Source: Xanthomonas euroxanthea (GTDB lineage Bacteria; Pseudomonadota; Gammaproteobacteria; Xanthomonadales; Xanthomonadaceae). Taken from it: a DNA stretch of 64,000 nt. A model generated the notes under the pieces. The model saw only the letters and a program-made list of their open reading frames with translations, was not told the origin of the DNA and did no database searches. Location of the stretch: NCBI RefSeq assembly GCF_900476395.1, contig NZ_UIHB01000007.1:110525-174524 (forward strand), given 5' to 3'. Position numbers and translations under genes: made by a program. Shown in pieces: positions 16,891-25,119 of the stretch (the first letter of the stretch is position 1; each line of letters starts with the position of its first letter).

Positions 16891-18414
16891 TCAGTCCTGC
16901 AGGCTGGAGGCCAGCTGCTTGACCCGGGCCAGGTCGCCCTTGGCGACACGGGTCACGCCGGTGCCGTACTCGGGGTCGGCCTTGTACAGGAACGACAGCA
17001 GGATGTGCTTGCTCTCGGTATCGGTGTTGGCCAGCGACTCGCCGAAACTCTGCACCAGATCGGCGCGATCCTTCTTGCTGTAGGACCGATACAACTCACC
17101 GGCCTGCTTGAAGTTCTGCTCGCGGGTGATCTTGGCCTGCTGGGTGGTACCCGACAGCGGCAGTTCGCTATAGCGCGCAGCAGTGTCCTGCGGACGCGGT
17201 TCCAGGCGGCTCGGCTCGTAGTTCACGCCACTGGTGGTGTGGCCGTGATTGGCCTCGCCATCCTGGTTGCCGTTGTTGACCGCCACACGCGGACGATTCA
17301 CCGGCAGGCTCAAACCATTGGTGCCGACGCGATACAGCTGGGTATCGGCGTAGGAGAAGATACGGCCCTGCAGCAAACGATCTTCGGACGGCTCGATGCC
17401 CGGCACCAGGTTGGCCGGCGCCATCGCGACCTGCTCGGTTTCCTGGAAGAAGTTGTCGACGTTCTTGTTCAACACCATCTGGCCGACCTTCTGCTCCGGC
17501 ACGTCCGGCCAGATCTTGGTGGCATCCAGCGGATCGAAATCGAACTTGGCCAGGTCTTCCGGCTTGAGCACCTGCACGTACAGGTCCCACTTCGGGTAGT
17601 CGCCCTTCTTGATCGCACCGACCAGGTCGTTGGTCAGGTGGCTGTAGTCCTTGGCCTGGACGGCGGCAACCTGCTTGGGATCGAGATTCTTGATGCCCTG
17701 CAGCGTCTTCCAGTGGAACTTGACGTAGTGCACTTCACCCTGGGCATTGACCAGCTTGTAGGCATGCACACCGTTGCCATCCATGAAGCGATAGCCAGCC
17801 GGGGTGCCTTCGTTGGAATACAGCAGCGTCAGCGTGCGGGTGCTTTCGGGCACGTGCGAGAAGAAATCGAAACGGCGCGAGTCGTCGTCCAGGTTGGTGC
17901 GCGGGTCCGGCTTGAAGGCGTGGACCATGTCGGGGAACTTGATCGCATCGCGGATGAAGAAGGTGGGGAAGTTGTTGCCGACCAGATCCCAGTTGCCTTC
18001 GCTGGTGTAGAACTTGGTGGCGAAGCCGTGCGGGTCGCGCAAGGTCTCCGGCGAGTGATTGCCGTGCACCACCGAGGAGAAGCGCACGAACACCGGGGTC
18101 TTTTCGCCGGCACTGAATACCTTGGCCTTGGTCAGGCTGGACAGATCGGCGGTAGCGGTGAACTCGCCTTTGACGCCGGTGCCGCGTGCATGCACCACGC
18201 GCTCGGGGATGCGCTCGCGATCGAAGCGCTGCAGCTTCTGGATCAGCTGCACATCCTGCAGCAGGGTCGGGCCATTGGCGCCGGCGGTCTGCGAGTTCTG
18301 GTTGTCACCGACCTTGGCGCCATTGTCGCGGGTCAGAACGGATTGGGCGAAGACCGGCGGGGCGATCAGCGTGGGGGCTAGCAGGGCTAGCACCATGAGG
18401 GATCCAGGGCGCAT
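16891..18414 (-). CDS. katB: Exported monofunctional catalase KatB
   Basis: A 507-residue clade-3-size haem catalase converting hydrogen peroxide to water and oxygen. A Sec signal peptide (about residues 1-23, PPVFAQ) directs it to the periplasm. Catalytic His75 lies in ERVVHARG, Asn148 in GNNFPTFFIRD, and the proximal haem Tyr in RIFSYADTQLYRVG near residue 358. It is transcribed ahead of the ankyrin gene. OxyR control would be expected, but only a weak half-match (gatagg, near 18492) was found upstream. An 11-base palindrome ATCGCTGCGAT lies just before that. Confidence 0.93.
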   Translation of the reverse strand: MRPGSLMVLALLAPTLIAPPVFAQSVLTRDNGAKVGDNQNSQTAGANGPTLLQDVQLIQKLQRFDRERIPERVVHARGTGVKGEFTATADLSSLTKAKVFSAGEKTPVFVRFSSVVHGNHSPETLRDPHGFATKFYTSEGNWDLVGNNFPTFFIRDAIKFPDMVHAFKPDPRTNLDDDSRRFDFFSHVPESTRTLTLLYSNEGTPAGYRFMDGNGVHAYKLVNAQGEVHYVKFHWKTLQGIKNLDPKQVAAVQAKDYSHLTNDLVGAIKKGDYPKWDLYVQVLKPEDLAKFDFDPLDATKIWPDVPEQKVGQMVLNKNVDNFFQETEQVAMAPANLVPGIEPSEDRLLQGRIFSYADTQLYRVGTNGLSLPVNRPRVAVNNGNQDGEANHGHTTSGVNYEPSRLEPRPQDTAARYSELPLSGTTQQAKITREQNFKQAGELYRSYSKKDRADLVQSFGESLANTDTESKHILLSFLYKADPEYGTGVTRVAKGDLARVKQLASSLQD

Positions 18415-18844
18415 GGCGTCAGCTCGTTTGAGGGAGCTGAATCATGGCCAGCGGACCGAAGCGTGAGAAGTCGTTAGTTATGATCGCTGCGATAGGCGAA
18501 CATGATGATGACTACAGAGCGTGATATGGATCGCGTTACAAGGCGGTAGCACGTTGAAGATCATGTCGCTTGCGCCTTGCATGCGGTGACCAGGCCTGAT
18601 TTACAGCGACGCACGCTCTGCGTTGACGACTGCAAAATACTGCAGTGCACACGATTGGCAAACTTGCAAACGGCAATGGCAATGGCAATGGCATGCAGTG
18701 AAAGCACGCACAGGAAACCGGGTTCATCGCCCGGTGTAAGCAGGACACCAAGATCCCAGAACAGCTTGTTCGACCCACGCATGCACGCGCGACCCGTGCG
18801 TTGATCAGCAGCCATCGCATCGCACTTGGCGATCTCCGCAAGGT
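18415..18844. other. Non-coding interval upstream of katB
   Basis: This 430-base stretch should carry the katB promoter. It contains the palindrome ATCGCTGCGAT (about 18484-18494) and a run of a six-base word (ggcaat) around 18672-18692. Frames of 95 and 101 residues on the minus strand lack any domain, and their hydrophobic AIAIAIA stretch comes from the simple repeat. Confidence 0.45.
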
Positions 18845-19453
18845 TCAAAGACCGCCAGAACCGCCCTGTTCGTCAGGCAAACCGACCTCTGCCCGTCTGC
18901 GTGCCAGCTGCGCCGGATCCTCCAGCTCGAACAGGCTGCCGTCCGCCTTGCGCTGGGTACCGTAGCGCTGCGGCTTGCCCGACATGATCAGATTACGATC
19001 CACGAACAATGCCATGTCCGCGGTGCTGTAAGACCCGCGCGCCACTGCAACCTCGATGCTCTTCAGGAAGCCATCGCGAAATGTGCGGTCAGTGGAGTGC
19101 TGCGCGACCAGGAAACCAGCATGCGCCCCGTCTTCGCCAACCGACGCGACATCGGGGAAGCCGAATTTCTCGATCAATGCAGACAGCGCAGCCTGGTTTT
19201 CCCGTTGCGACGCAACCAGACGCATTGCCATGTCTTTCGCTGCGCCTTGGTTGGCCTGTAGCTGTTGCGCCGTGAAAGCACCACGAATCTGCTCGCGGAT
19301 CTTCTGATCTGCATCGGCCAGTGCCAGCAGCTGTTCGCGGTAAGAGGCGTTCATGCCTGGACCACCTTGCTGCAAATTGCGATCGACTCCGGCAATCGCC
19401 CATCCCGCAGTCGTCAGCTGCCATAGCAGTACACCGAGCATCACTGTCTTCAT
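18845..19453 (-). CDS. DUF6624-like exported protein
   Basis: A 202-residue protein. The N-terminal hydrophobic segment (MKTVMLGVLLWQLTTAGWAIAG) is a signal peptide. The rest matches the DUF6624 pattern: ALADADQKIREQ, then LIEKFGFPDVASVGEDGAHAGFLVAQHS, VDRNLIMSGKPQRYGTQ and EDPAQLARRRAEVGL. The function of that family is unknown. The start is fixed by a strong GGGAGG nine bases upstream of the ATG. It lies downstream of dinG on the same strand with a 188-base gap, so it probably has its own promoter. Confidence 0.78.
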   Translation of the reverse strand: MKTVMLGVLLWQLTTAGWAIAGVDRNLQQGGPGMNASYREQLLALADADQKIREQIRGAFTAQQLQANQGAAKDMAMRLVASQRENQAALSALIEKFGFPDVASVGEDGAHAGFLVAQHSTDRTFRDGFLKSIEVAVARGSYSTADMALFVDRNLIMSGKPQRYGTQRKADGSLFELEDPAQLARRRAEVGLPDEQGGSGGL

Positions 19454-19641
19454 CCGCAATCCTCCCGGATCTGAAAAGGTCACGACATCGCGTCGATAAA
19501 GCACGGCAGGGAAAGATACCGCTGCCATCGACATGCCACGCGCATTGACGGGCACGGTCATGCACCGCAAACGCGTGACAGCGGCACTCTGCGAGACGGA
19601 CGGTTCATCCTCCGTGCAGGACTGGCGCAGGCTTGGCGCCG

Positions 19642-21774
19642 CTAGCCGATCACCCGCTTGAACGGCGGCAGCGCGTCGATGATGCGTTTGCCGTAGCGGC
19701 GCGTCAGCAGGCGCGAGTCGAGGATGATCACGCGGCCGTGGTCGCTGGAGCTGCGGATCAAGCGGCCCGCGAACTGCGTGAGCGTGCGCAGCGCGTGCGG
19801 GATGGCGATCAGGTTGAAGGCATTGTGGCCGCGGCTTTCCAGCCATTCGCTCAAGGTCGAGGTCTGCGGGTCGGTCGGCACTGCGAACGGTACCTGGGTG
19901 ATGACCACGGTGGTGCAGGCATCGCCGGGCAGGTCCAGGCCTTCGCCGAAGGAGTTCAGGCCAAACAGCACCGAGCCCTCGCCGGCGGCGATGCGGCGCA
20001 GGTGTTCGGTGATCAGTTGCGACTTGTTGCCCTCGCCCTGCACCAGTACGCGGTTGCGCTGCGCCAGCGGCATCAGGTCGGCGACCTTTTCCATCTTCCA
20101 GCGCGAGGTGAACAGCACGATGCTGCCCTTGGACGTCCAGTCGAGTTCGCGCACCAGGTAACGTGCGACTTCCTTCGGGTGGCCTTCGCGGTCGTCGGGG
20201 GTGACCGGGAAATTGGGCACGATCAACTCGGCCTGGTTGGGCAGGTCGAACGGTGAGGCCAACGAGGCCATCTCGGCGTGATCGGGCAGGCCGTTGTCGA
20301 TGGCAAACGATTGGAAATCGCCGCCACCGGTCAAGGTGGCCGAGGTCATCACCACCGAATCCACTTCGTTCCAGATCATCGTGCGCAGCACCTGCGCGGC
20401 CGACACCGGCGAGCAATGGCAGATCAGATCGCCATCGCGCGACAGGGTGATCCAGCGGGCCATCGGCGGCTGGCCTTCCTTGTCCTCGCGCCGCCAGCCG
20501 CTCCACAGATTGTGTTGCTGCTCGGCCATCTCCAGGGCCAGGCCGAGGCTGCGCTGCAGGCGTTCGCGCGCCGCATCGTCCTGCTTGCCCTTGGCGATCG
20601 CACTGTGTGCGGCATGCACCCAGTTGAACAGCGCGCGGGTTTCTTCGCCGAGTTCTTCGATGGCCGGGCCCCACTGCGGCGGCAGCTTGCCATTGGCCGC
20701 ACGCCACAGGGGATCGCGCTCGCCGGGCTCGGGCTTCCACACGCGTTCGACCTCGGCATGGAAGGCCTTGAGCAGCTTGGACACGCGCGCGGCCACCTCG
20801 ATCGCCTCGTTGGGCAGCAGGTTGCCGAGCTTGTCCTTGTCCACGGCGCGGTAGGCGGCGGCGATGAGGATCTGCAACCGGCCGGTGCGCTTGGCCATCT
20901 CGTCCAATGGCAGGTTGGCCGCGCCCTGGTCGATCGCCACGCCAGCGATATGGTGGCCTTCGTCGAGCACCAGCAGCATGTCGGCGGGCGGGGCGATCAA
21001 TGGCTGGCCATTCTCGGCATCGCCCAGCGACAGCGACGACAGCAGCAGTGCATGGTTTGTGACCACGATCTGCGCTTCGCGCACGTCGGTGCGCGCCTTC
21101 AGCACCGGGCATTGCGCGGCGTAGCTGCAGCGGCGGCCGGCACAGCCGGAGGCCGGCGTGGTGATGCGCAGCCGCAGCGGCACCGAGACCTGTTCGGGCG
21201 CATCGTCCAGATCGCCGTTCCAGCTGCGCTCGGCGTAGGCCTTGGCCAGGCGCTTGGCCAGATCCGCGTCGGCCGGGCTGAGCGGGCGGTCGTAGAGCAC
21301 CTGCTCGTCGTCGAACATGCCTTCCTGGCTGGTTTCGCCCTGCAGCTCGGCGGCGTTGCGCGTGCACAGGTAGCGGGTGCGGCCCTTGGCCAGCGCAACC
21401 GTGGCTTCCAGGCCGGTGGCCTTGAGGAAGGCCGGGATGTCGCGCTCCACCAGCTGCGATTGCAGCGCCACGGTGCCGGTGCTGATGACCAGCTTTTTCT
21501 TGGTGGCCAGCGCGATCGGCACGCCGGCGGTGAGATAGCCCAGGCTCTTGCCGACGCCGGTAGGCGCCTCGGCAATGCCGATGCCACCGGAGGTGGCCAG
21601 CGCGCGCGAGACCAAGCCGATCATCTGGCTCTGCGCCCGCCGGGTGGCGAAGCCGGGCGTGTTGGCCTGCAGCTTGGCGTAAGCCTCGCGGATGCCGGCC
21701 TTGATCGGGTCGGTCAGAACACGCTGGGTGGGAACGGGCGCCGACGGCGCGGCCGGTGGGGCAACTTCATTCAT
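19642..21774 (-). CDS. dinG: ATP-dependent DNA helicase DinG
   Basis: A 710-residue XPD-like superfamily 2 helicase that unwinds DNA, R-loops and forked substrates 5' to 3'. Walker A APTGVGKS is at 70-77. Four cysteines for a 4Fe-4S cluster are at 137, 211, 216 and 222. The DEAH-box equivalent is DEGH at 271-274, and motif VI is FAGRLIRSSSDHGRVIILDSR near the C-terminus. Its ATG (MNEVAPP) is followed by a Pro/Ala-rich start. DinG is SOS-controlled in E. coli; I did not see a clear LexA box upstream here. Confidence 0.92.
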   Translation of the reverse strand: MNEVAPPAAPSAPVPTQRVLTDPIKAGIREAYAKLQANTPGFATRRAQSQMIGLVSRALATSGGIGIAEAPTGVGKSLGYLTAGVPIALATKKKLVISTGTVALQSQLVERDIPAFLKATGLEATVALAKGRTRYLCTRNAAELQGETSQEGMFDDEQVLYDRPLSPADADLAKRLAKAYAERSWNGDLDDAPEQVSVPLRLRITTPASGCAGRRCSYAAQCPVLKARTDVREAQIVVTNHALLLSSLSLGDAENGQPLIAPPADMLLVLDEGHHIAGVAIDQGAANLPLDEMAKRTGRLQILIAAAYRAVDKDKLGNLLPNEAIEVAARVSKLLKAFHAEVERVWKPEPGERDPLWRAANGKLPPQWGPAIEELGEETRALFNWVHAAHSAIAKGKQDDAARERLQRSLGLALEMAEQQHNLWSGWRREDKEGQPPMARWITLSRDGDLICHCSPVSAAQVLRTMIWNEVDSVVMTSATLTGGGDFQSFAIDNGLPDHAEMASLASPFDLPNQAELIVPNFPVTPDDREGHPKEVARYLVRELDWTSKGSIVLFTSRWKMEKVADLMPLAQRNRVLVQGEGNKSQLITEHLRRIAAGEGSVLFGLNSFGEGLDLPGDACTTVVITQVPFAVPTDPQTSTLSEWLESRGHNAFNLIAIPHALRTLTQFAGRLIRSSSDHGRVIILDSRLLTRRYGKRIIDALPPFKRVIG

Positions 21775-22024
21775 CGGGCTATTTTCGCACGGACCGGCGC
21801 AGCGCCTGCGACCGGCACGGCGCTCGGCTGAACGTGTTTGCTGGCGCAGGGCGCCGCCGCCACCCTGTTCCCGGGTGCGCACGCTGCACGGCCACCGCAT
21901 GCCTCGGATCCGATCAGCGCCGGCAGGCACTGGCCACAAGTCCTGACCCGAAGGGTCGCGCAATGGATGCCGACCGAACCACCCTGCGCCACCTGCAACG
22001 AGCAGGCAGCGTCGCTTCAGGTTG

Positions 22025-22261
22025 TCAGTGGCCTTGCGGCCGCCGCGGCCATGCATGGCGCGCCCAGACCAGTCCGATGACCACCATTGCGATGCCCATC
22101 AGCAACATGCCGGCGCCCACGCCAGTGGGCCCGAAGCGTTCGTACAGCAGACCGCCGCGATTGACCGCGGCCAGCGCCTGCGGATGCAGCAGCGTCCACC
22201 CGCCCTGCCCGGCGCTGACCAGCCCGACCACCACCAGCGCGATGGCTTTGAGCGGAATCAT
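22025..22261 (-). CDS. Small membrane protein coupled to aroE
   Basis: A 78-residue protein with two transmembrane helices (about residues 4-22, and 48-68, GAGMLLMGIAMVVIGLVWA) separated by a short loop. Its ATG overlaps the stop of the preceding membrane-protein gene (ATGA), making it the third gene of an aroE run. The family is unrecognised. Strong coupling and similar size suggest it acts with the neighbouring four-helix protein, but no function can be assigned. Confidence 0.72.
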   Translation of the reverse strand: MIPLKAIALVVVGLVSAGQGGWTLLHPQALAAVNRGGLLYERFGPTGVGAGMLLMGIAMVVIGLVWARHAWPRRPQGH

Positions 22262-22620
22262 GGGCGCGGGCCGGTGGCGGGCGGCATCCGTTGCAGGCTG
22301 CCTGCCAGCGTCCACACCAGCACGCCGATGCCCACGCCTTGCACCGCCATCAGCACGAAGTGGGCGATGCTGACCACCGTGCTGATCTGACGCACATTGC
22401 CTTGCTGCAGCAGCAGCATCGGAATCGCCTGGAAGGCAACCTCGGCAAACAGGCAGCCCAGCAGTAGCCAGAGCGCGCCCAGCCCGGCACGCCGCAACGG
22501 GCTTTGCGAGGCACGCCACAGCAGAACCAGCCCGAGCAGCAGCGCGATCAGCATCGGCACGCGCGACAGCAGGCTGGTGACCAGGGTCAGCAGGATATCG
22601 GTGGCGGTGACGCTGCCCAC
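22258..22620 (-). CDS. Membrane protein downstream of aroE
   Basis: A protein of about 120 residues with four hydrophobic helices (ILLTLVTSLLSRVPMLIALLLGLVLLW, GALWLLLGCLFAEVAF, VVSIAHFVLMAVQGVGIGVLVWTLAG). The proposed GTG start lies one base after the aroE TGA, so the genes are nearly contiguous; an ATG inside the first helix at 22560 is the alternative. Its TGA overlaps the start of the next small membrane protein. I do not recognise the family. Confidence 0.65.
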   Translation of the reverse strand: MGSVTATDILLTLVTSLLSRVPMLIALLLGLVLLWRASQSPLRRAGLGALWLLLGCLFAEVAFQAIPMLLLQQGNVRQISTVVSIAHFVLMAVQGVGIGVLVWTLAGSLQRMPPATGPRP

Positions 22621-22621
22621 C

Positions 22622-23473
22622 TCAGTCGGCACTGACCAGGAGGGCCTCGCGCGCGCGCAGCGCGGCGTACACCGGGTCGGTGTCCGGGCGCACGCCATGC
22701 CACAGCGCGAAACTCTCGGCGGCCTGCTCCACCAGCATGCCCAGGCCATCGACGGCGTAGCGGCATTGCGCTGCACGTGCCCAGGCCAGGAAGGCGATGG
22801 CGGTGGCGCCGTAGTTGAGATCGACCGCTGCGGTGAGGCTGTTGACCAGACCCAGCGGCATGGCGAACGCACCGGCGTCGCGATCACGCCCGGCTGCGGT
22901 GGCATTGACGATCAGTTCGAAGTCGCCCAGGTCGCGCAGGTCTTCGATATAGCGCGAGACCACCCGCCCCGGTTCGCCAAGCGCATCGCACAAGGCATCG
23001 GCGCGCTCGGGCGAGCGGTTCACCACCACCATTTCGGTGATGCCCGCTTCCAGCAGCGCCGGCGCCACGCCGCGCGCGGCACCGCCGGCGCCCAGCAGCA
23101 GCACACGGCGACCGCGCAGATCCAGCCCGTGGCGGTCGGTGAGATCGCGCACCAAGCCGGCGCCATCGGTGTTGTCGCCCTCCCAGCGGCCGTCGTTGCG
23201 CACCAGCGTATTGACCGCACCGGCCAGACGCGCACGCTCGCTCAGGCTGGCCGATAACGCACAGGCGGCCTCCTTCAGCGGCAGGGTCACGTTTGCACCC
23301 TTCCCGCCTTCGTCGGCGAAGCGCTCCAGCGCGGCAGCGAATGCTTCCGGCGCTGCGTCGATGGCGGTGTAGTCCAGCGCGATGCCGGTCTGCTTCCCGA
23401 AGTCGGCGTGGATGGCCGGCGACAGCGAATGGGCGACGGGGTGACCGAACACGGCATAACGGGATACGGGCAT
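22622..23473 (-). CDS. aroE: Shikimate dehydrogenase (NADP)
   Basis: A 283-residue enzyme reducing 3-dehydroshikimate to shikimate in aromatic amino-acid synthesis. The substrate site has SLSPAIH (16-22), catalytic Lys67 in NVTLPLKE and Asp103 in GDNTDG. The cofactor loop GAGGAARG is at 128-135, followed by VVNRSPERA for NADP phosphate recognition. C-terminal [12 protein letters not shown] and [19 protein letters not shown] complete the AroE signature. Length is typical. It leads a tightly packed run with two membrane proteins. Confidence 0.94.
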   Translation of the reverse strand: MPVSRYAVFGHPVAHSLSPAIHADFGKQTGIALDYTAIDAAPEAFAAALERFADEGGKGANVTLPLKEAACALSASLSERARLAGAVNTLVRNDGRWEGDNTDGAGLVRDLTDRHGLDLRGRRVLLLGAGGAARGVAPALLEAGITEMVVVNRSPERADALCDALGEPGRVVSRYIEDLRDLGDFELIVNATAAGRDRDAGAFAMPLGLVNSLTAAVDLNYGATAIAFLAWARAAQCRYAVDGLGMLVEQAAESFALWHGVRPDTDPVYAALRAREALLVSAD

Positions 23474-23525
23474 GAAACGCTCTCTGGTTGACTAGACTGT
23501 GCGCGACTTGAGACAGGAACACCGC

Positions 23526-24407
23526 ATGCAACTTCGATGGACGCTGCTCGCGCTGGCGGCAAGTTTACTCTGCGTCCCGGCCGCTTCGGGGCTTGCCGAA
23601 TTCGGCATCGAAGGCATGGGTGTGGTCTCCACGCCGGCCAACGAGGCGCGCGCCACGCTGAGTCCGGACGGGCAACGCATCGTCTGGGCCAGCGACCGCG
23701 CCGGCGGTACCGGCGGCTGGGATCTGTGGCAGGCCCGGTTGAGCGGCGGGCGTTGGCAGAACGCCGAAGTGCTGCCGATCAACACCGCGCAGGACGAGAC
23801 CTCCCCGCTGTTCAGTGCCGATGGCCGCTGGCTGCTGTTTGCCTCCACCCGGCCCGGCGGTACCGGCGGCGCGGACCTGTATCGCGCGCCGGTGGATGCG
23901 CAGGGAAGGATCGGCGCGGTGCAATCGCTGGGCGCGCCGATCAACAGCCGCGGCAACGAGCGTTCCCCGACGCTGTCGCTGGACGCCACGCGTCTGGTGT
24001 TCGCCAGCGACGGCCACGGCGGCGCCGGCGGCATGGACCTGTTCGTGGCGCGCTGGGACGGGCAGGCCTTTGCGGCGCCGGTGCCGTTGAGCGACATCAA
24101 CAGCGCTGCCGACGAGCTGGATGCGGCCTGGCTCGGCGATGGACGGGGGCTGGTATGGGCACGCGGCCAGCAGGATGGTCCCAGCCAGTTGGTGCTGGCG
24201 ACCTGCAACAACGGCCATTACACCGTGGGCCATGCGCTGCCGCTGTCGTTCAACGGGCCGCAGGAACGCACCTTCGGTGCGGTGGTGGACACGGCCAAGC
24301 CGGGCGAGTTGCTGGTGACCGGCAGCGCGCGCGCACCGCGTGCGGGGCAGCTGGACATCTACCGGATGAAGGCACCGGCGGCGGAGGGAGATACGAGCTG
24401 CCGTTGA
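23526..24407 (+). CDS. Exported PD40/TolB-like beta-propeller protein
   Basis: A 293-residue protein with a signal peptide (RWTLLALAASLLCVPAASG). The mature part contains repeated PD40 blades: ARATLSPDGQRIVWASDRAGG, DETSPLFSADGRWLLFASTRPGG and ERSPTLSLDATRLVFASDGHGG, each followed by a W/D-DL strand. Such propellers act as interaction scaffolds in the periplasm. The start ATG 23526 has AGGAA eight bases upstream, whereas the frame is open to 23499. It is divergent from aroE with a 52-base gap. The partner is unknown. Confidence 0.82.
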   Translation: MQLRWTLLALAASLLCVPAASGLAEFGIEGMGVVSTPANEARATLSPDGQRIVWASDRAGGTGGWDLWQARLSGGRWQNAEVLPINTAQDETSPLFSADGRWLLFASTRPGGTGGADLYRAPVDAQGRIGAVQSLGAPINSRGNERSPTLSLDATRLVFASDGHGGAGGMDLFVARWDGQAFAAPVPLSDINSAADELDAAWLGDGRGLVWARGQQDGPSQLVLATCNNGHYTVGHALPLSFNGPQERTFGAVVDTAKPGELLVTGSARAPRAGQLDIYRMKAPAAEGDTSCR

Positions 24408-24601
24408 GGTGGCTGGATGTGCAGATTCAGGCAAGGAGCGGCCAGCCAGACTATGTCGCGTCGGTCTATGGCGAAGTGCTGATCCGGGCCCTTGGTGCAG
24501 GGCGGCTGATCAGCGATAGAACGTCTCGCCCGGTGCGTTTTCACTGCCCGCCTGTTGATCTGAGACCTGGCTGCAGGGCAGCTGAGCTGCTCGGCTGCTG
24601 A

Positions 24602-24751
24602 GCTGCGGCTTTGCCGAGGGGCCCTTGCCCGCCCACCATCGCGGGACACGCCGCGAGTACATCCCTGTAGGCTCTTACGCGGCATCCATGCCGCGTAAGG
24701 TCCCGCGACGGTGGGCGGGCAAGGACCAGTCGAGATGGCTGGTGTGCATGG
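24602..24751. repeat. Palindromic intergenic element, single copy
   Basis: A 150-bp element with 24-base arms (starting cttgcccgcccacc and ending ggtgggcgggcaag, at about 24624-24647 and 24700-24723) that match at 23 of 24 positions when inverted. An inner palindrome (ttacgcggcat/atgccgcgtaa) lies between them. The same element, in reverse orientation, recurs as a direct array at 63455-64000. The remaining DNA of the 24408-25119 interval shows no gene. Confidence 0.85.
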
Positions 24752-25119
24752 TAAGAGCGGTGCTGGGTGCGCCTCGTTCGGTCATGAAGCATCGGCTCCA
24801 TGTCTATGCACGCCGCACGACAGACAACCTTTGAGATGAGCGCCGACCAACTCGCTGGTGCGGTGTCCTCGCCGGTTCCGGACCGTGTGGCGGCGTGGAT
24901 GCCGCCACCGAGACCCGAGGGACGGGTTTACGGCGTGTCCCGCAAGGGGTGAGGGCACCGCGCACTCGATTAGCCAGGCTTTTGACTGCATCCAACAGAA
25001 GCGGCCGATTAACTCTCCGGCTGCACTGCGATTCCTCCACGCCGTTCGCACCTGATTGACGCGCGCTCGCTATGGTTTGTCGGCACTCCAACGCCGCAAT
25101 GCAGCGGTCATGACCTCGC

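Noticed and set aside
18415..18540. OxyR-type site upstream of katB
   Set aside because: Only one ATAG element and a partial second one fit the ATAG-N7-CTAT spacing; later elements do not match. Regulation by OxyR remains an expectation only.
18561..18848. 95-codon minus-strand frame
   Set aside because: No domain or ribosome-binding site; its AIAIAIA stretch is produced by a ggcaat simple repeat.
18845..21367. An 840-codon open frame on the minus strand
   Set aside because: Its first two thirds are the wrong frame through dinG (arginine-rich, no domain). Only the last 202 codons, after a strong ribosome-binding site at 19453, are a real protein.
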